This document shows, piece after piece, positions 1 to 8,597 of a DNA stretch of 64,000 nucleotides. A model generated the notes under the pieces. The model was not told the DNA's origin. It ran no database searches and saw only the letters and a list, made by a program, of their open reading frames with translations. The stretch is taken from NCBI RefSeq assembly GCF_041435055.1, contig NZ_CP108002.1:5208001-5272000 (forward strand), given 5' to 3'. Position 1 is the first letter of the stretch. The number at the start of each line of letters is the position of its first letter. A program made the position numbers and the translations under genes. This DNA comes from Streptomyces sp. NBC_00341 (GTDB taxonomy: Bacteria; Actinomycetota; Actinomycetes; Streptomycetales; Streptomycetaceae).

Positions 1-81
1 TGGCGGGGCAGCAGGCTGGTTCGGTGGCGGGCGCGGCTACGGCGTTGGCCGACGCGGCGACGGTGTTGGCCGGCGCGTCGG

Positions 82-2310
82 TCAGCGGCAGACCGCGAGT
101 GCGTCCAGCGCCACCGCGCCCTGCCCGCGGCCCAGCACCATCAGCGGGTTGATGTCCAGCTCGGACAGGTCGTCGCCCAGTTCCAGCGCCATCCGCTGCA
201 CCCGCAGCACCACTTCGACGAGCGCGTCCACATCCACCGGCGCCCCGCCGCGCACCCCTTCCAGCAGGGCCCGGCCGCGCAGTTCACCGAGCATCGCCCG
301 CGCCTGGTCCTCACCGAAGGGCGGCACCCGCACCGCCGCGTCGTGCAGCACCTCGACCAGTACGCCGCCGAGCCCGACGGTCACGGTCGGGCCGAACAGC
401 GCGTCCTGCGTGACGCCGACCATCATCTCCACGCCCCGCTCGATCATCTGGCAGACCAGGATTCCGTCCAGCTCGATGTCCTCGTAGCGCGCGATATCGG
501 TCAGCTCGCGGTAGGCGTCCCGCACCTGGCTGGCGGAGGTGAGCCCGACCTTGACCAGGCCCAGTTCGGTCTTGTGGGCCAGCTGTGCGCCGGACGCCTT
601 CATGACGACGGGGTAGCCGACCAGCCCGGCCGCCCGGACGGCTGCCGCGGCGCTGGTCACCAACTGTTCGCGGGGCACCCGGATCCCGTACGCCCGCAGC
701 AGCTGCTTCGCCGCGTGCTCGCTCAGCTGGTGGCCCGGACGCATCAGTGCCTGCGCCTTGCGGAAGGAGGGCGACGGCGTGCGCGGCGCCTCGTCGAAGG
801 GGGAGCGGTAGGAGGCGGCGAAGCGGTGGTGGTCCAGATAGGCCTTCACCGCGGTGATGCAGTTGCCGAAGGTACGGAAGGTGGCGACGCGCGAGGAGCC
901 GAGCAGCGTCGTGCGGTAGGCGTCCTCCGTACCGACCGGCGAACCCCACACCACGCACACCAGCTTGTCCGTGGCCTCGGCCGCGTCCACCAGGTCCTGC
1001 GCGAGCTTGTCGCTCATCGGCGGGAAGGGGCCGGTGATCGGACAGATCAGCACCCCGACCGAGGGGTCCGCGAGTATCGCGTCGATGATCTTCCGGCCGC
1101 GCCAGTCACCGACCGGGTGTCCGCCGTTGTCGACCGGGTTCGCCACGTTCAGGTAGTCGGGTATCCAGGTGTGCAGCTCGGCCTGCTTCTCCTCGGACAG
1201 GACCGGGATGTCCAGGCCCGCCGCGGTCGCCAGGTCCGAGAAGTGCGCGCCCGTGCCGCCCGAGATCGAATACACGACGACCCCGTCGGCCAAGGGCTTA
1301 CGGGCCCGCGCCAGGAGGGCGGCGGTGTCCTGGAGTTCGTCGAGGCCGTCCACCCGGATCACGCCGAACTGCCGCATCGCCGCGTCGACGACCTGGTCGG
1401 CGCCGGTCAGCTTGCCGGTGTGTGACGCGGCCATCCTGGCCCCCGTCTCCGTCCGCCCGACCTTGACCGCCACCACCGGGACCCCGGCGCGTGCGGCCCG
1501 GTCGGCGGCGAGCAGAAAGGAACGCCCGTCCTTGAGCCCCTCCACGTAGCAGGCGATGGCCCCGACCTCGGGGCGCTGGGAGAAGTACGAGATGAAGTCG
1601 GAGGTCTCCAGATCCGCCTCGTTGCCCGTGGGCGCCCAGTGCGAGAGCCGCACGCCCAGTTCCTGAAGGGTGTAGACGGGGCGCCCCTGGTGGCCGGACT
1701 GGGTGATCAGTGCGATCGCCGGCCCCTCCAGGTCGTCCCGGAACTCCTCGAAGGCGTTGAGGTTGGTGTTCGGCCCGAGCAGCCGCAGCCCCGACCGCTC
1801 CACCGCGGCGGCCAGCCGGGCCTGCGCGGCGGCGCCCTCCGCCCCGGTCTCCGCGAAACCGGACGCGAAGGCGACGGCGAACTTCACCTTGGCGTGCGCG
1901 AGTTCCTCGATCACCGGGAGCGGATCACCGACCAGCAGCACCGCCAGGTCCACCTGTTCCGGCAGTTCGGACACGGAAGGAGAGCACGCCCGCCCGAAGA
2001 CGGACTCCCGCGTGGGGTGCACGGGATACAGCCGCGCCCCGACGCGCTCGGCCCAGGCGATCAGCTGCCGGGTGATCCCGGTATTGGGTCGGCCGTCGGT
2101 GTCGGACGCGCCGATGACAGCCACGGACTCGGGCCGGAAGAACCGGTCCAGGTCCGGGACGGCCGCGTGCAGCGGACGGCCGCTGACGTCGAGACCGCCT
2201 TCCGCAGCGGCGGTCGTCATGCTGTGGACGGCGGCGTGCGGCTCCTCGCCACAGGCCACCACCCTGGCGCGGAAGTCGGTGGTGAGGGTGCCGTGAGTCG
2301 ATCCAAGCAT
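82..2310 (-). CDS. Acyl-CoA synthetase, NDP-forming type (acetate-CoA ligase family)
   Basis: This 742-residue protein should join a carboxylic acid to CoA through an acyl-phosphate/phosphohistidine mechanism, in the cytoplasm. An N-terminal CoA-binding Rossmann domain is visible (VAVIGAS at about residues 63-69). It is followed by succinyl-CoA-ligase-like domains and a C-terminal ATP-grasp domain from about residue 520. The full-length single-chain layout fits the ADP-forming family. I chose the ATG at 2310 because AGGAG lies 11 bases upstream; the in-frame GTG at 2322 sits on top of that site. Two palindromic operators (2372-2410) lie upstream, shared with other CoA-ester genes of the window. 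The substrate cannot be read from the sequence. The family call is firm and the catabolic role is inference. Confidence 0.88.
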   Translation of the reverse strand: MLGSTHGTLTTDFRARVVACGEEPHAAVHSMTTAAAEGGLDVSGRPLHAAVPDLDRFFRPESVAVIGASDTDGRPNTGITRQLIAWAERVGARLYPVHPTRESVFGRACSPSVSELPEQVDLAVLLVGDPLPVIEELAHAKVKFAVAFASGFAETGAEGAAAQARLAAAVERSGLRLLGPNTNLNAFEEFRDDLEGPAIALITQSGHQGRPVYTLQELGVRLSHWAPTGNEADLETSDFISYFSQRPEVGAIACYVEGLKDGRSFLLAADRAARAGVPVVAVKVGRTETGARMAASHTGKLTGADQVVDAAMRQFGVIRVDGLDELQDTAALLARARKPLADGVVVYSISGGTGAHFSDLATAAGLDIPVLSEEKQAELHTWIPDYLNVANPVDNGGHPVGDWRGRKIIDAILADPSVGVLICPITGPFPPMSDKLAQDLVDAAEATDKLVCVVWGSPVGTEDAYRTTLLGSSRVATFRTFGNCITAVKAYLDHHRFAASYRSPFDEAPRTPSPSFRKAQALMRPGHQLSEHAAKQLLRAYGIRVPREQLVTSAAAAVRAAGLVGYPVVMKASGAQLAHKTELGLVKVGLTSASQVRDAYRELTDIARYEDIELDGILVCQMIERGVEMMVGVTQDALFGPTVTVGLGGVLVEVLHDAAVRVPPFGEDQARAMLGELRGRALLEGVRGGAPVDVDALVEVVLRVQRMALELGDDLSELDINPLMVLGRGQGAVALDALAVCR

Positions 2311-2371
2311 CGTTCCGCCCACTCCTGCTCGAAGGTCCCCGGCGCTCGCGCAGCCCGGCCGGCGCCATAAG

Positions 2372-2410
2372 CTGACGCCCTGTCAGGTTACTGAACTGAC
2401 GGCCCGTCAG
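2372..2410. promoter_or_regulatory. Paired 15-bp palindromic operators upstream of the acyl-CoA synthetase
   Basis: Two sites lie 24 bases apart, start to start. The first, CTGACGCCCTGTCAG at 2372-2386, has 5-bp arms. The second, CTGACGGCCCGTCAG at 2396-2410, has perfect 7-bp arms around a central C. They lie 62-100 bases upstream of the synthetase start. The same 15-mer pattern recurs at 4201, 22312, 22431, 32852 and 39657. Dyad symmetry and length fit a TetR-family operator; the identity of the regulator is inference. Confidence 0.7.
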
Positions 2411-2754
2411 GAATGGGTGTGCAGGCAAAGGCTGAGAGTGGCGGTTCCGCAAGCCCCGACGCCGCACAGGAAACGGGGGACGAGCCCCTGTTACCGGCCC
2501 CGCCCCCTGTCCTCAGCGCTACCCACCACCAGAGGCACCCACCCCACTCCTCCCCGCCCCACTCCTCCCCGCCCCCTCCCCGCATGACGACCGACGACAG
2601 AGCCGGGGCCGTGCAGGGGAGTCCCCGCAGGGCGCCGAACGGATACCTGGTGTCTCCCCGCGTACCCGCGGAACGTTCGGCGCCCGAGGAGACGCCCCGG
2701 AGGGGCCCCGGGTCACCCACCACGGGTGCCCCCACGGGTCGGGGCGCCCCTTGG

Positions 2755-2783
2755 AGCCCGCCCGGCGATTGAGGGCAAGGCGG
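2755..2783 (+). repeat. Dispersed REP-like element, copy 1
   Basis: This 29-base stretch reads AGCCCG, then CCCGGCGATTGAGG, then a G-rich tail. It matches the minus-strand copy at 28900-28932 at about 25 of 29 positions. Sequences with a CCGGCGATTGAGG core are, from general knowledge, widely dispersed in Streptomyces intergenic DNA. The function is unknown. Confidence 0.5.
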
Positions 2784-2851
2784 CACCCGGGCAGCCCCGC
2801 GCCCCAGGGTCGGGCCGGCCCCACACCCCCGGGCCGTGCGCCCGCGACGGC

Positions 2852-4039
2852 TCAGCCCGTGCGGGCGAGCTTCTTGGCGATCTTCTCCGCGTCCCGGGCC
2901 AACTCGCGGAGCATGCCGCTGATCGGGTTGGTGAAGCCGGTGAAGTACAGCCCGGGGGCCTGCTTCGGCGTACGGCCGCCGTGCACCACCGGCCGGCCCC
3001 GGTCGTCCAGCACCCCGAGGTGGCCGACCAGCCCCTCCAGGGAGCGGAGGTAGCCGGTGGCGGCGATGACGGCGTCCGGGGTGATCCGGGACCCGTCGGC
3101 CAGCACCACCGCGTCCTCGTCGAACGACTCGACGGCCGCCACCGGAAGCACGCGACCGCCCTTCACCGCCTTGATCAGTCCCACGTCCTGGACCGGGATG
3201 GCCCCGTCCTTGACCCGCGAGTACAGGCCGGTGCCCGGGCGGGGCAGGCCGTGTTCGGCGAGATCGGGCATCGAGACGCGGGTCAGTAGGCCCCCGGCCC
3301 GGTCGACGAGCGCGACCGGCAGCCGGCGCACCAGGATGCCGGTGCCCTGGGCGGGCCAGCCCGCCGTGGAGCGGCGCAGGATGTGCGGAGCGGTACGCAC
3401 CGCGAGCCGCACCCGGGCCGCCCCGCCCTCCACCAGGTCGACGGCGATCTCGGCCCCGGTGTTGCCGACGCCCACGACGAGGACGTCCTTGCCCGCGTAG
3501 GGGGCCGGGTTGCGGTAGTCGGCGGCGTGCCCGAGTTCGCCGGTGAAGGTGGAGCGCCCGGACCAGTCGGGGATGCGCGGGGTGTGGTTGAAGCCGGTGG
3601 CCACGACGACGGCCCGCCCGGTCAGCTCGCGCCCGCCGGTCGCGGTCAGCCGCCACCCGGTGCCGTCCGGCGCCCGGTCGATGCGGGAGACCTCGACGCC
3701 GGTCACCACCTCCAGCTCGTGGTGCTCGGCGTACTTCTCCAGGTAGCGCACCACGTTGTCGCGGGACACCCAGCGGCCGAACCGGCGGGGCATGGGCAGC
3801 CCCGGGAGGGCCGACCAGCGCCGGGTGGTGTGCAGGTGCAGCCGGTCGTAGTGGCGCCGCCAGGACGCGCCGACGTCCCCGGACTTCTCCAGTACGACGG
3901 CCCGTTGGCCCTGTGCGCGCAGGGCCGCCGCGACGGCGAGACCGCCCGGACCGCCGCCGATGACGTAGACGGGCCGGTCCTCTGTGAGGGTGGCGGAGGC
4001 CGGAATGGGGCTACCGGGGGCAGATGTGCTGTCGGGCAT
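2852..4039 (-). CDS. Flavin-containing monooxygenase (FAD/NADPH-dependent)
   Basis: This 395-residue protein is predicted to oxygenate a small organic substrate using FAD and NADPH. The FAD-binding glycine motif IGGGPGG is at about residues 27-33. The family-identifying FxGxxxH motif appears as FTGELGH at 165-171. A second dinucleotide site, GVGNTG, lies near 190-195, and an ATG motif (AATGY) follows near the C-terminus. I chose the ATG at 4039 because the upstream extension is Arg-rich and without homology features. The gene lies between the acyl-CoA synthetase (same strand) and the divergent DoxX gene, so a role in the same catabolic programme is plausible but unproven. It could be an N-oxygenase or a Baeyer-Villiger-like enzyme. 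Confidence 0.85.
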   Translation of the reverse strand: MPDSTSAPGSPIPASATLTEDRPVYVIGGGPGGLAVAAALRAQGQRAVVLEKSGDVGASWRRHYDRLHLHTTRRWSALPGLPMPRRFGRWVSRDNVVRYLEKYAEHHELEVVTGVEVSRIDRAPDGTGWRLTATGGRELTGRAVVVATGFNHTPRIPDWSGRSTFTGELGHAADYRNPAPYAGKDVLVVGVGNTGAEIAVDLVEGGAARVRLAVRTAPHILRRSTAGWPAQGTGILVRRLPVALVDRAGGLLTRVSMPDLAEHGLPRPGTGLYSRVKDGAIPVQDVGLIKAVKGGRVLPVAAVESFDEDAVVLADGSRITPDAVIAATGYLRSLEGLVGHLGVLDDRGRPVVHGGRTPKQAPGLYFTGFTNPISGMLRELARDAEKIAKKLARTG

Positions 4040-4200
4040 GGTTTGGAGCGTAATCGCGCGTCCTGTTGATGGGTCTCGGTCAAGACCGGAATCGATTGCG
4101 AATTGATCACGGGTGCGCGGCCGGGCACCGACCGAGGACGCGCACCCACGGATCGACCGCCGACGCACACCCCTTGCGCGGGCCGCCGCCATCAGGTGAA

Positions 4201-4215
4201 CTGACGTACCGTCAG
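4201..4215. promoter_or_regulatory. 15-bp palindromic operator upstream of the DoxX gene
   Basis: CTGACGTACCGTCAG is a perfect inverted repeat with 6-bp arms and a 3-base centre. It ends 22 bases before the DoxX ATG at 4238, so bound protein would block the promoter or the start of transcription. It belongs to the operator family described at 2372-2410. Confidence 0.7.
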
Positions 4216-4237
4216 ATTACGTGAACGGGAGGGCCCC

Positions 4238-4690
4238 ATGCGGACGATCTGGCTCGACGGAGCCCAGTGGCTCGCCGTGCTCCGGATAGGCCTCGGCCTG
4301 TGGTGGCTGGAGAGCTGGCGGCACAAGGACAAGAAGGGCTGGTTCGAGCGCGGCACCGGCATCGCCTGGGCCTCGGACGTCGCGGGGAAGCACCGCTGGC
4401 CGGTGGTCCGCAGCGGCTTCGAGAAGATCGTGGCGCCGCGCCCGAAGGCGATGGCGTACGTCGTCGTCTACGCGGAACTCGCGCTGGGCCTGGGCCTGGT
4501 GACCGGCCTGCTGACCCCCGTCGCGCTGATCGCGGGGCTGCTGCTCAACCTGCTCTACCTGGTGCTGATGATCCACGACTGGGCCGAGCAGGGGCAGAAC
4601 GCGATGATGGCGCTCAGCTCACTCGTCGCGCTGTTCGCGATGTCCTGGCAGACCTGGTCCCTCGACCACGCGATCGGACTCTTCCTGTGA
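4238..4690 (+). CDS. DoxX-like integral membrane protein
   Basis: This 150-residue protein has about three to four hydrophobic segments, at roughly residues 8-24, 72-90, 92-112 and 120-140. It resembles the DoxX/TQO-small-subunit (quinone-reducing membrane protein) superfamily. GGGAGGG about 6 bases before the ATG is a good ribosome binding site. The stop overlaps the GTG start of the downstream DUF35 gene by four bases (GTGA), so the two are translationally coupled. The operator at 4201-4215 suggests co-regulation with the CoA-ester catabolic genes. Its biochemical activity cannot be told from sequence. Confidence 0.75.
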   Translation: MRTIWLDGAQWLAVLRIGLGLWWLESWRHKDKKGWFERGTGIAWASDVAGKHRWPVVRSGFEKIVAPRPKAMAYVVVYAELALGLGLVTGLLTPVALIAGLLLNLLYLVLMIHDWAEQGQNAMMALSSLVALFAMSWQTWSLDHAIGLFL

Positions 4691-5139
4691 CCACCACCGG
4701 ACCGGCCACCCCGGCCGCCGCTCCTGCCGAGGCCCCGCCGGCCCCCCGCTACGACCTGCCCGAGCCGGACGCGTCCACCCGCCCCTACTGGGACGCCGCC
4801 GCCGAGGGCCACCTGCTGCTGCGCCGCTGCCGGGACTGCGGCCGGGCGCACCACTACCCGCGCGAGTTCTGCCCGCACTGCTGGAGCGAGGACGTCGACT
4901 GGGAGCGGGCCAGTGGCCGGGCCACGCTCTACACCTGGTCCGTCGTCCACCGCAACGACCTGCCACCGTTCGGCGCCCGAGTGCCGTACATCGCGGCTGT
5001 CGTCGACCTGGCGGAGGGGCCGAGAATGATGACGGAGGTCGTGGAGTGCGAGGAGTCCGCGCTCGCCATCGGGATGGAGCTGCGGGTGACGTTCCGGCAG
5101 GAGGAGGGACGCGAGGCGGTGGCGGTGTTCCGCCCGTAG
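4687..5139 (+). CDS. Zn-ribbon OB-fold protein (DUF35 family)
   Basis: This 150-residue protein carries a rubredoxin-like zinc ribbon (CRDCG then CPHC) followed by an OB-fold. Proteins of this family (ChsH2-type DUF35 domains) bind acyl-CoA and partner with thiolase-like enzymes, for example the Ltp2 retro-aldolase of steroid side-chain degradation. The GTG start at 4687 overlaps the DoxX stop, and no better upstream start exists. A disordered Pro/Ala-rich stretch covers about residues 1-25. No thiolase gene is adjacent, so its partner may be one of the thiolase-like proteins at 21138 or 31650; that is inference. Confidence 0.82.
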   Translation: MTTTGPATPAAAPAEAPPAPRYDLPEPDASTRPYWDAAAEGHLLLRRCRDCGRAHHYPREFCPHCWSEDVDWERASGRATLYTWSVVHRNDLPPFGARVPYIAAVVDLAEGPRMMTEVVECEESALAIGMELRVTFRQEEGREAVAVFRP

Positions 5140-5173
5140 GTCTCCGGGACGGCGTACGCGCCCCACGGAGGGC

Positions 5174-6103
5174 TCAGCTGTACACGAGAAGGTGGTCACA
5201 CGTATTCGTGCCGTCGTGGAGCGAGGAGTCGCTGTTGAGGACGTAGAAGGCCCCGGCGAATCCCGTAGCCGTCATCTTCGGCACCACGATCAGTGTCTGG
5301 TTCGCCATGCTCAGCCCGTTCGGCTTCACCACGTGCTCTTGCAACTGCGCGAAGAGGTTCGTCCCGAGATCGGTCAGCCTGAGGGCTCGGTACGTACGGT
5401 CCCCCGTCCCGTCCGATCCCGTGACCGCTACCCGGTACTTCACGGCGTCCCATTGCGCGGGGCTGGTGGCCATGCGGCCCATCGTCTCCAGTTCCTGCAG
5501 CCGCCGTTGTGTGCTCGCCCGGACACCGGCCATGTGAATGTGCAACTGGTCGAGGAACCGGGCGTTCTGCGAATTGATCCCCAAACCGATATTGGGGTAT
5601 TGCACGGGCACGCTCCCTCCGCTCCGGGCGTTGTCCCACGCGTCGTTCCAGTAATTCGGTGCGCCGGAGGTCTCGATGAACGGGCATTCGATACCGGTGA
5701 TCCGGCAACTGGGAGTCAGGAGAAAGTTGTGCCGGCTCGACGGCCTGCCGTTCAGTACGACGTAGTCCGAGGTCACCTTCAGGCAGGCGGGAGGGTTCTG
5801 CCCGGGGGGCAGCGGCTTTCCGTGCGTGCAGTACTGGACGTCCCGCCACAGCGGATCGTTGTCGGCAGGGCTGCCGCAGAGGGGCTGGAGCTGGGCAGGG
5901 GGGCAGGCCGGCGTTCCCCCAGGAGGCGGCGTGGGGCACATGTCGGGGGCGGGGTCTGTGTCCGCGTACGTCGGGACGGCCGCAGAGGCGGTGCGTCCGG
6001 CCGCCGCTTCCACGCCGGTCAGGAGCGCCGCCGCACCGATGACGCCGGAGAACGCCACGAACCGGCGCCGAGTCAGCTCGTTCGAAGTCTTTTCGTCATT
6101 CAT
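5174..6103 (-). CDS. cdh: Secreted CDP-diacylglycerol pyrophosphatase
   Basis: This 309-residue protein should hydrolyse CDP-diacylglycerol to CMP and phosphatidate. It has a twin-arginine-type signal peptide (TRRRF at about 11-15, hydrophobic core to about 35, Ala-rich cleavage region). The mature part carries the family blocks YVVLNGR, FLLTP..RITGIE, GLGINS and LHIHM. The HxH pair at 188-190 marks this HIT-like superfamily. A Cys/Pro-rich linker follows the signal. GGAGAG is well placed before the ATG at 6103; the longer open frame upstream lacks features. It is monocistronic, convergent with the DUF35 gene. Extracellular or membrane-outer-face action is inferred from the signal. Confidence 0.82.
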   Translation of the reverse strand: MNDEKTSNELTRRRFVAFSGVIGAAALLTGVEAAAGRTASAAVPTYADTDPAPDMCPTPPPGGTPACPPAQLQPLCGSPADNDPLWRDVQYCTHGKPLPPGQNPPACLKVTSDYVVLNGRPSSRHNFLLTPSCRITGIECPFIETSGAPNYWNDAWDNARSGGSVPVQYPNIGLGINSQNARFLDQLHIHMAGVRASTQRRLQELETMGRMATSPAQWDAVKYRVAVTGSDGTGDRTYRALRLTDLGTNLFAQLQEHVVKPNGLSMANQTLIVVPKMTATGFAGAFYVLNSDSSLHDGTNTCDHLLVYS

Positions 6104-6405
6104 GCGTGCTCTCCGATGGTGATGTCCACGGCGTGGAATTCCCGGCCGCGCGTCAGGAAGAACGGCCCGCCCGATTCCGGCCTCGCCGATTCGCTCACAG
6201 GGTAGGGAGCGGCGCGCGGGATTCCTGCCGACTGTCCCGGGCCGGTGCCACGTCTTCCGCCATTCAGCGGCCACCCCGCAGTTGGCTCCGATTCGTCCGG
6301 GGCGACGGGCCCATCGGCACTTCCCCGGGGACCCGGGCGCCGGGCTGCGATCGTGCGGTGTCAGGCTGAGGTTCCTTGATCCGTACGGCCGCGAGGGAAG
6401 CACCG

Positions 6406-7188
6406 ATGAGCACCGGCAGTTACTACGAGCGCACCGACGACCACCGCTTCAAGCCCACCGCCCACGCGAGCGGTGCGTGGAGCACGGACGAAGTGCACTT
6501 CAGCCCGCTCGGCGGCCTCATCGTCCACGCGATCGACCGCCACCTGGCCGACCGGCAGGGAGAGCGCTTGCTGCTGTCCCGGATCAGCTTCGACATCCTC
6601 GGCCGGCTCGCCCTGGACGAGTGCGAAATCAGGGTCGAGACCATCCGGCCCGGCCGCACCATCGAACTGGTCGAGGCCGTCGCCCTCATCGCGGACCGCC
6701 CCGTCGTACGCGCCAGGGCCTGGTGCCTCGCCGCCATCGACACCGCAGAGGTCGCCGGGGGCGGGGCCGACAGGCTCGCCGACCCGGAAACGCTCGCGCC
6801 CTGGCGCATGGCGGACCTCTGGCCCGGCGGCTACATCGCGTCCATCGACGTCCGCCCGCTCGCACCGCCCCGGCCGGGCCGCACGACGGCGTGGATCTCC
6901 ACGCCCCTCGACCTCGTCGCGGGCGAGTCCGCCTGCCCGGTCGCGTCCTTCGTCGCGCTCGTCGACACCGCCAACGGCATCGCCGTACGCCAGCCCCCCA
7001 AGGCCTGGACGTTCCCCAACGTCGACCTGACCATCCACCTCCAGCGTCAGCCCGAGGGCCGCTGGACCGGACTCGACACCACGGTCGTCTTCGGCCCCAC
7101 GGGCCAGGGCATCACCAGCACCGTCCTGCACGACATCCACGGCCCGGTCGGCCAGGCCCAGCAGATCCTCACCGTCCGGCCCGTATGA
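6406..7188 (+). CDS. Thioesterase-superfamily (double hot-dog) protein
   Basis: This 260-residue protein resembles TesB-like or 4HBT_3 thioesterase-fold proteins. It has two hot-dog halves, an N-terminal one (GGLIVHAIDRH helix, SFDILGRL strand) and a C-terminal one (FPNVDLTIHL, GLDTTVVFG). It probably hydrolyses or binds an acyl-CoA in the cytoplasm. GAGGGAAG precedes the ATG at 6406, and an upstream in-frame start at 6376 lacks a binding site. It stands alone between divergent and convergent neighbours. Catalytic residues of this family are not strongly conserved, so enzymatic activity is unproven. Confidence 0.75.
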   Translation: MSTGSYYERTDDHRFKPTAHASGAWSTDEVHFSPLGGLIVHAIDRHLADRQGERLLLSRISFDILGRLALDECEIRVETIRPGRTIELVEAVALIADRPVVRARAWCLAAIDTAEVAGGGADRLADPETLAPWRMADLWPGGYIASIDVRPLAPPRPGRTTAWISTPLDLVAGESACPVASFVALVDTANGIAVRQPPKAWTFPNVDLTIHLQRQPEGRWTGLDTTVVFGPTGQGITSTVLHDIHGPVGQAQQILTVRPV

Positions 7189-7229
7189 GCCGTCGGCCCG
7201 TACGAGCCGTCCGGCCTGGCTGAGCCGTC
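7187..7229 (+). repeat. Short direct repeats after the thioesterase gene
   Basis: The octamer GAGCCGTC occurs three times, at 7187, 7204 and 7222, at the 3' end of the thioesterase gene. Variants GGCCGTC follow. This looks like local slippage expansion of non-coding DNA. I see no function. Confidence 0.4.
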
Positions 7230-7293
7230 AGGCGCCCGCGTAGGCCGTCCGGCCGGGGCTCAGCGCGTCTGCTCCTTGCGCTGCCTGCGGCGC

Positions 7294-7698
7294 TCACTCC
7301 TCGGGCACCAGCTGAGCCGTGACCAAGCCGTGCAGCAGCTCCGCGTCCACGAAGTCCCCGTCGTCCGGCGCCCCGCACCGCCAGCTCAGCGGATACGTGT
7401 TGCCGTGCGGGGCCGGAATCCCCACGTACTGGTCGCGGGTGGCCGGGCCGAAGCACTTCGCGCCGGGCGGCCAGTCGAAGTCCTGGCTCGCGCCGGGGGC
7501 CAGCAGGAAGTACGTCCACCGCGCCCCCGCGATCTCCCGTACGACGGGCCCCGGATCGCCGTCGGTGAGGGTGGCCAGATGGTGCAGCACCGCCTCGCCC
7601 CGCACCCCGCGCAGCCGGATCGCGTCGAAGTGGATTCCGGACAGGTGGAGTTGGAGCCCCGAGGCGGGTACCCATTCGGGGAGTTTCTTGCTCGTCAT
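7294..7698 (-). CDS. Conserved hypothetical protein
   Basis: This is a 134-residue protein with no signal or membrane segment. I do not recognise a characterised family. The block TYFLLAPGAS..DW followed by an aromatic and Pro-rich YVGIPAPHG is faintly reminiscent of the N-terminal primase/polymerase-like domains encoded beside Streptomyces regulators. It is divergent from the Xre gene with only 29 bases between starts, so the two probably share a promoter region. The start is uncertain: ATG at 7698 or 7710, neither with a clear binding site. Confidence 0.55.
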   Translation of the reverse strand: MTSKKLPEWVPASGLQLHLSGIHFDAIRLRGVRGEAVLHHLATLTDGDPGPVVREIAGARWTYFLLAPGASQDFDWPPGAKCFGPATRDQYVGIPAPHGNTYPLSWRCGAPDDGDFVDAELLHGLVTAQLVPEE

Positions 7699-7727
7699 GC
7701 CTACGAGCATCGCGGCGACTGCGTAGC

Positions 7728-8597
7728 GTGACCAGTCAGGCGCGTGCCACATCCGACGATGTGGTGGGAACGGTGGTGACTGTGGTGACGAGCAACGAGA
7801 CGTCGCAGGTGCGGAGGCTTGTGGGGGACCTGATTCGCATCCATCGGGTGCGCGCGGGCCTGACCCAGAAGGAGGCGGCGGAGAAGCTGTTGATGTCGGA
7901 ATCCCTGCTGGGGGCGTACGAGCGGGCGGAGCGCATCCCGTCGCTGGAATTCCTGCACGACGGGGACAAGGTCCTGGACGCGGGCGGCGCGCTGAAGGCG
8001 TGCTGCGAGCTGATGGACGGGGAGAAGTACCCGCCGAAGTTCGTGGACTGGGCGAAGCTGGAGCGGCTCGCACGCGTCATCAGCGCGTACGAGACGATGC
8101 TGATCCCCGGGCTGCTTCAGACGGAGGCGTACGCGTACGCGCTGTACCGGGCGCGCGTACCGGCGTACACCGAGGCCGAGATCGTTCGGTACGTCGAAGC
8201 GCGACTGGAGAGGCAGGCGGTGCTGAGCCGCACGCCGCCCCCGCGCGTCGGGTACGTCATCGAGGAGTCGGTGCTTGAGCGGCCGCTCGGGGGGCCGGAG
8301 GTGCTGAAGGAGCAACTGCGGCATCTCCTGGACTGCATCGAGCGGTTCAACCATCTGACGGTGCAGGTGATGCCTACGAACCAGCACACGCACGCGGGGC
8401 TGATGGGTTCCATGCAGCTGATGTCCACAGCGGAAGGCCGCAATCTGGTGTACGTGGAGGCGCCCGGCGACGATAGGTTGATCTCGAAACCGGAGCAGGT
8501 GAGCGATCAACTCGACCTCTTCGGCATCCTGCGGGCCCAGGCGCTCAATCCCTGGAAGTCCGTGGAGATCATCGAGACGAAGGTGAGGCAACTGTGA
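7728..8597 (+). CDS. Xre-family DNA-binding regulator with DUF5753 sensor domain
   Basis: This 289-residue protein has a helix-turn-helix at about residues 30-85 (LTQKEAAEKLLMSESLLGAYER). The following DUF5753 domain has the blocks ETMLIPGLLQTEAYA, VEARLERQ and VQVMP. It overlaps the downstream DUF397 gene by four bases, the classic WhiJ-type regulator/small-protein pair of Streptomyces, where the small protein is thought to antagonise the DNA-binding partner. The GTG at 7728 has no clear binding site, and an internal GTG near residues 17-21 could be the true start. Targets are unknown. Confidence 0.85.
   Translation: MTSQARATSDDVVGTVVTVVTSNETSQVRRLVGDLIRIHRVRAGLTQKEAAEKLLMSESLLGAYERAERIPSLEFLHDGDKVLDAGGALKACCELMDGEKYPPKFVDWAKLERLARVISAYETMLIPGLLQTEAYAYALYRARVPAYTEAEIVRYVEARLERQAVLSRTPPPRVGYVIEESVLERPLGGPEVLKEQLRHLLDCIERFNHLTVQVMPTNQHTHAGLMGSMQLMSTAEGRNLVYVEAPGDDRLISKPEQVSDQLDLFGILRAQALNPWKSVEIIETKVRQL

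Larger units (their letters stand above)
2311..2851. other. Intergenic region between acyl-CoA synthetase and monooxygenase
   Basis: This stretch of about 540 bases holds the paired operators next to the synthetase start. It also has a C-rich tract with a 14-base unit (CCCACTCCTCCCCG) repeated near 2546-2573 and a copy of a dispersed repeat at 2755-2783. Open frames here show no convincing protein features. I see no gene in it. Confidence 0.6.

Noticed and set aside
2413..2772. Possible small protein in the 2.3-2.85 kb spacer
   Set aside because: Codon use is not Streptomyces-like, it crosses a C-rich tandem repeat and the dispersed repeat, and it has no ribosome binding site or recognisable domain.
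7187..7229. CRISPR-like repeats
   Set aside because: The units are 8 bases, irregularly spaced by 9-10 bases, with no spacer structure and no cas genes.
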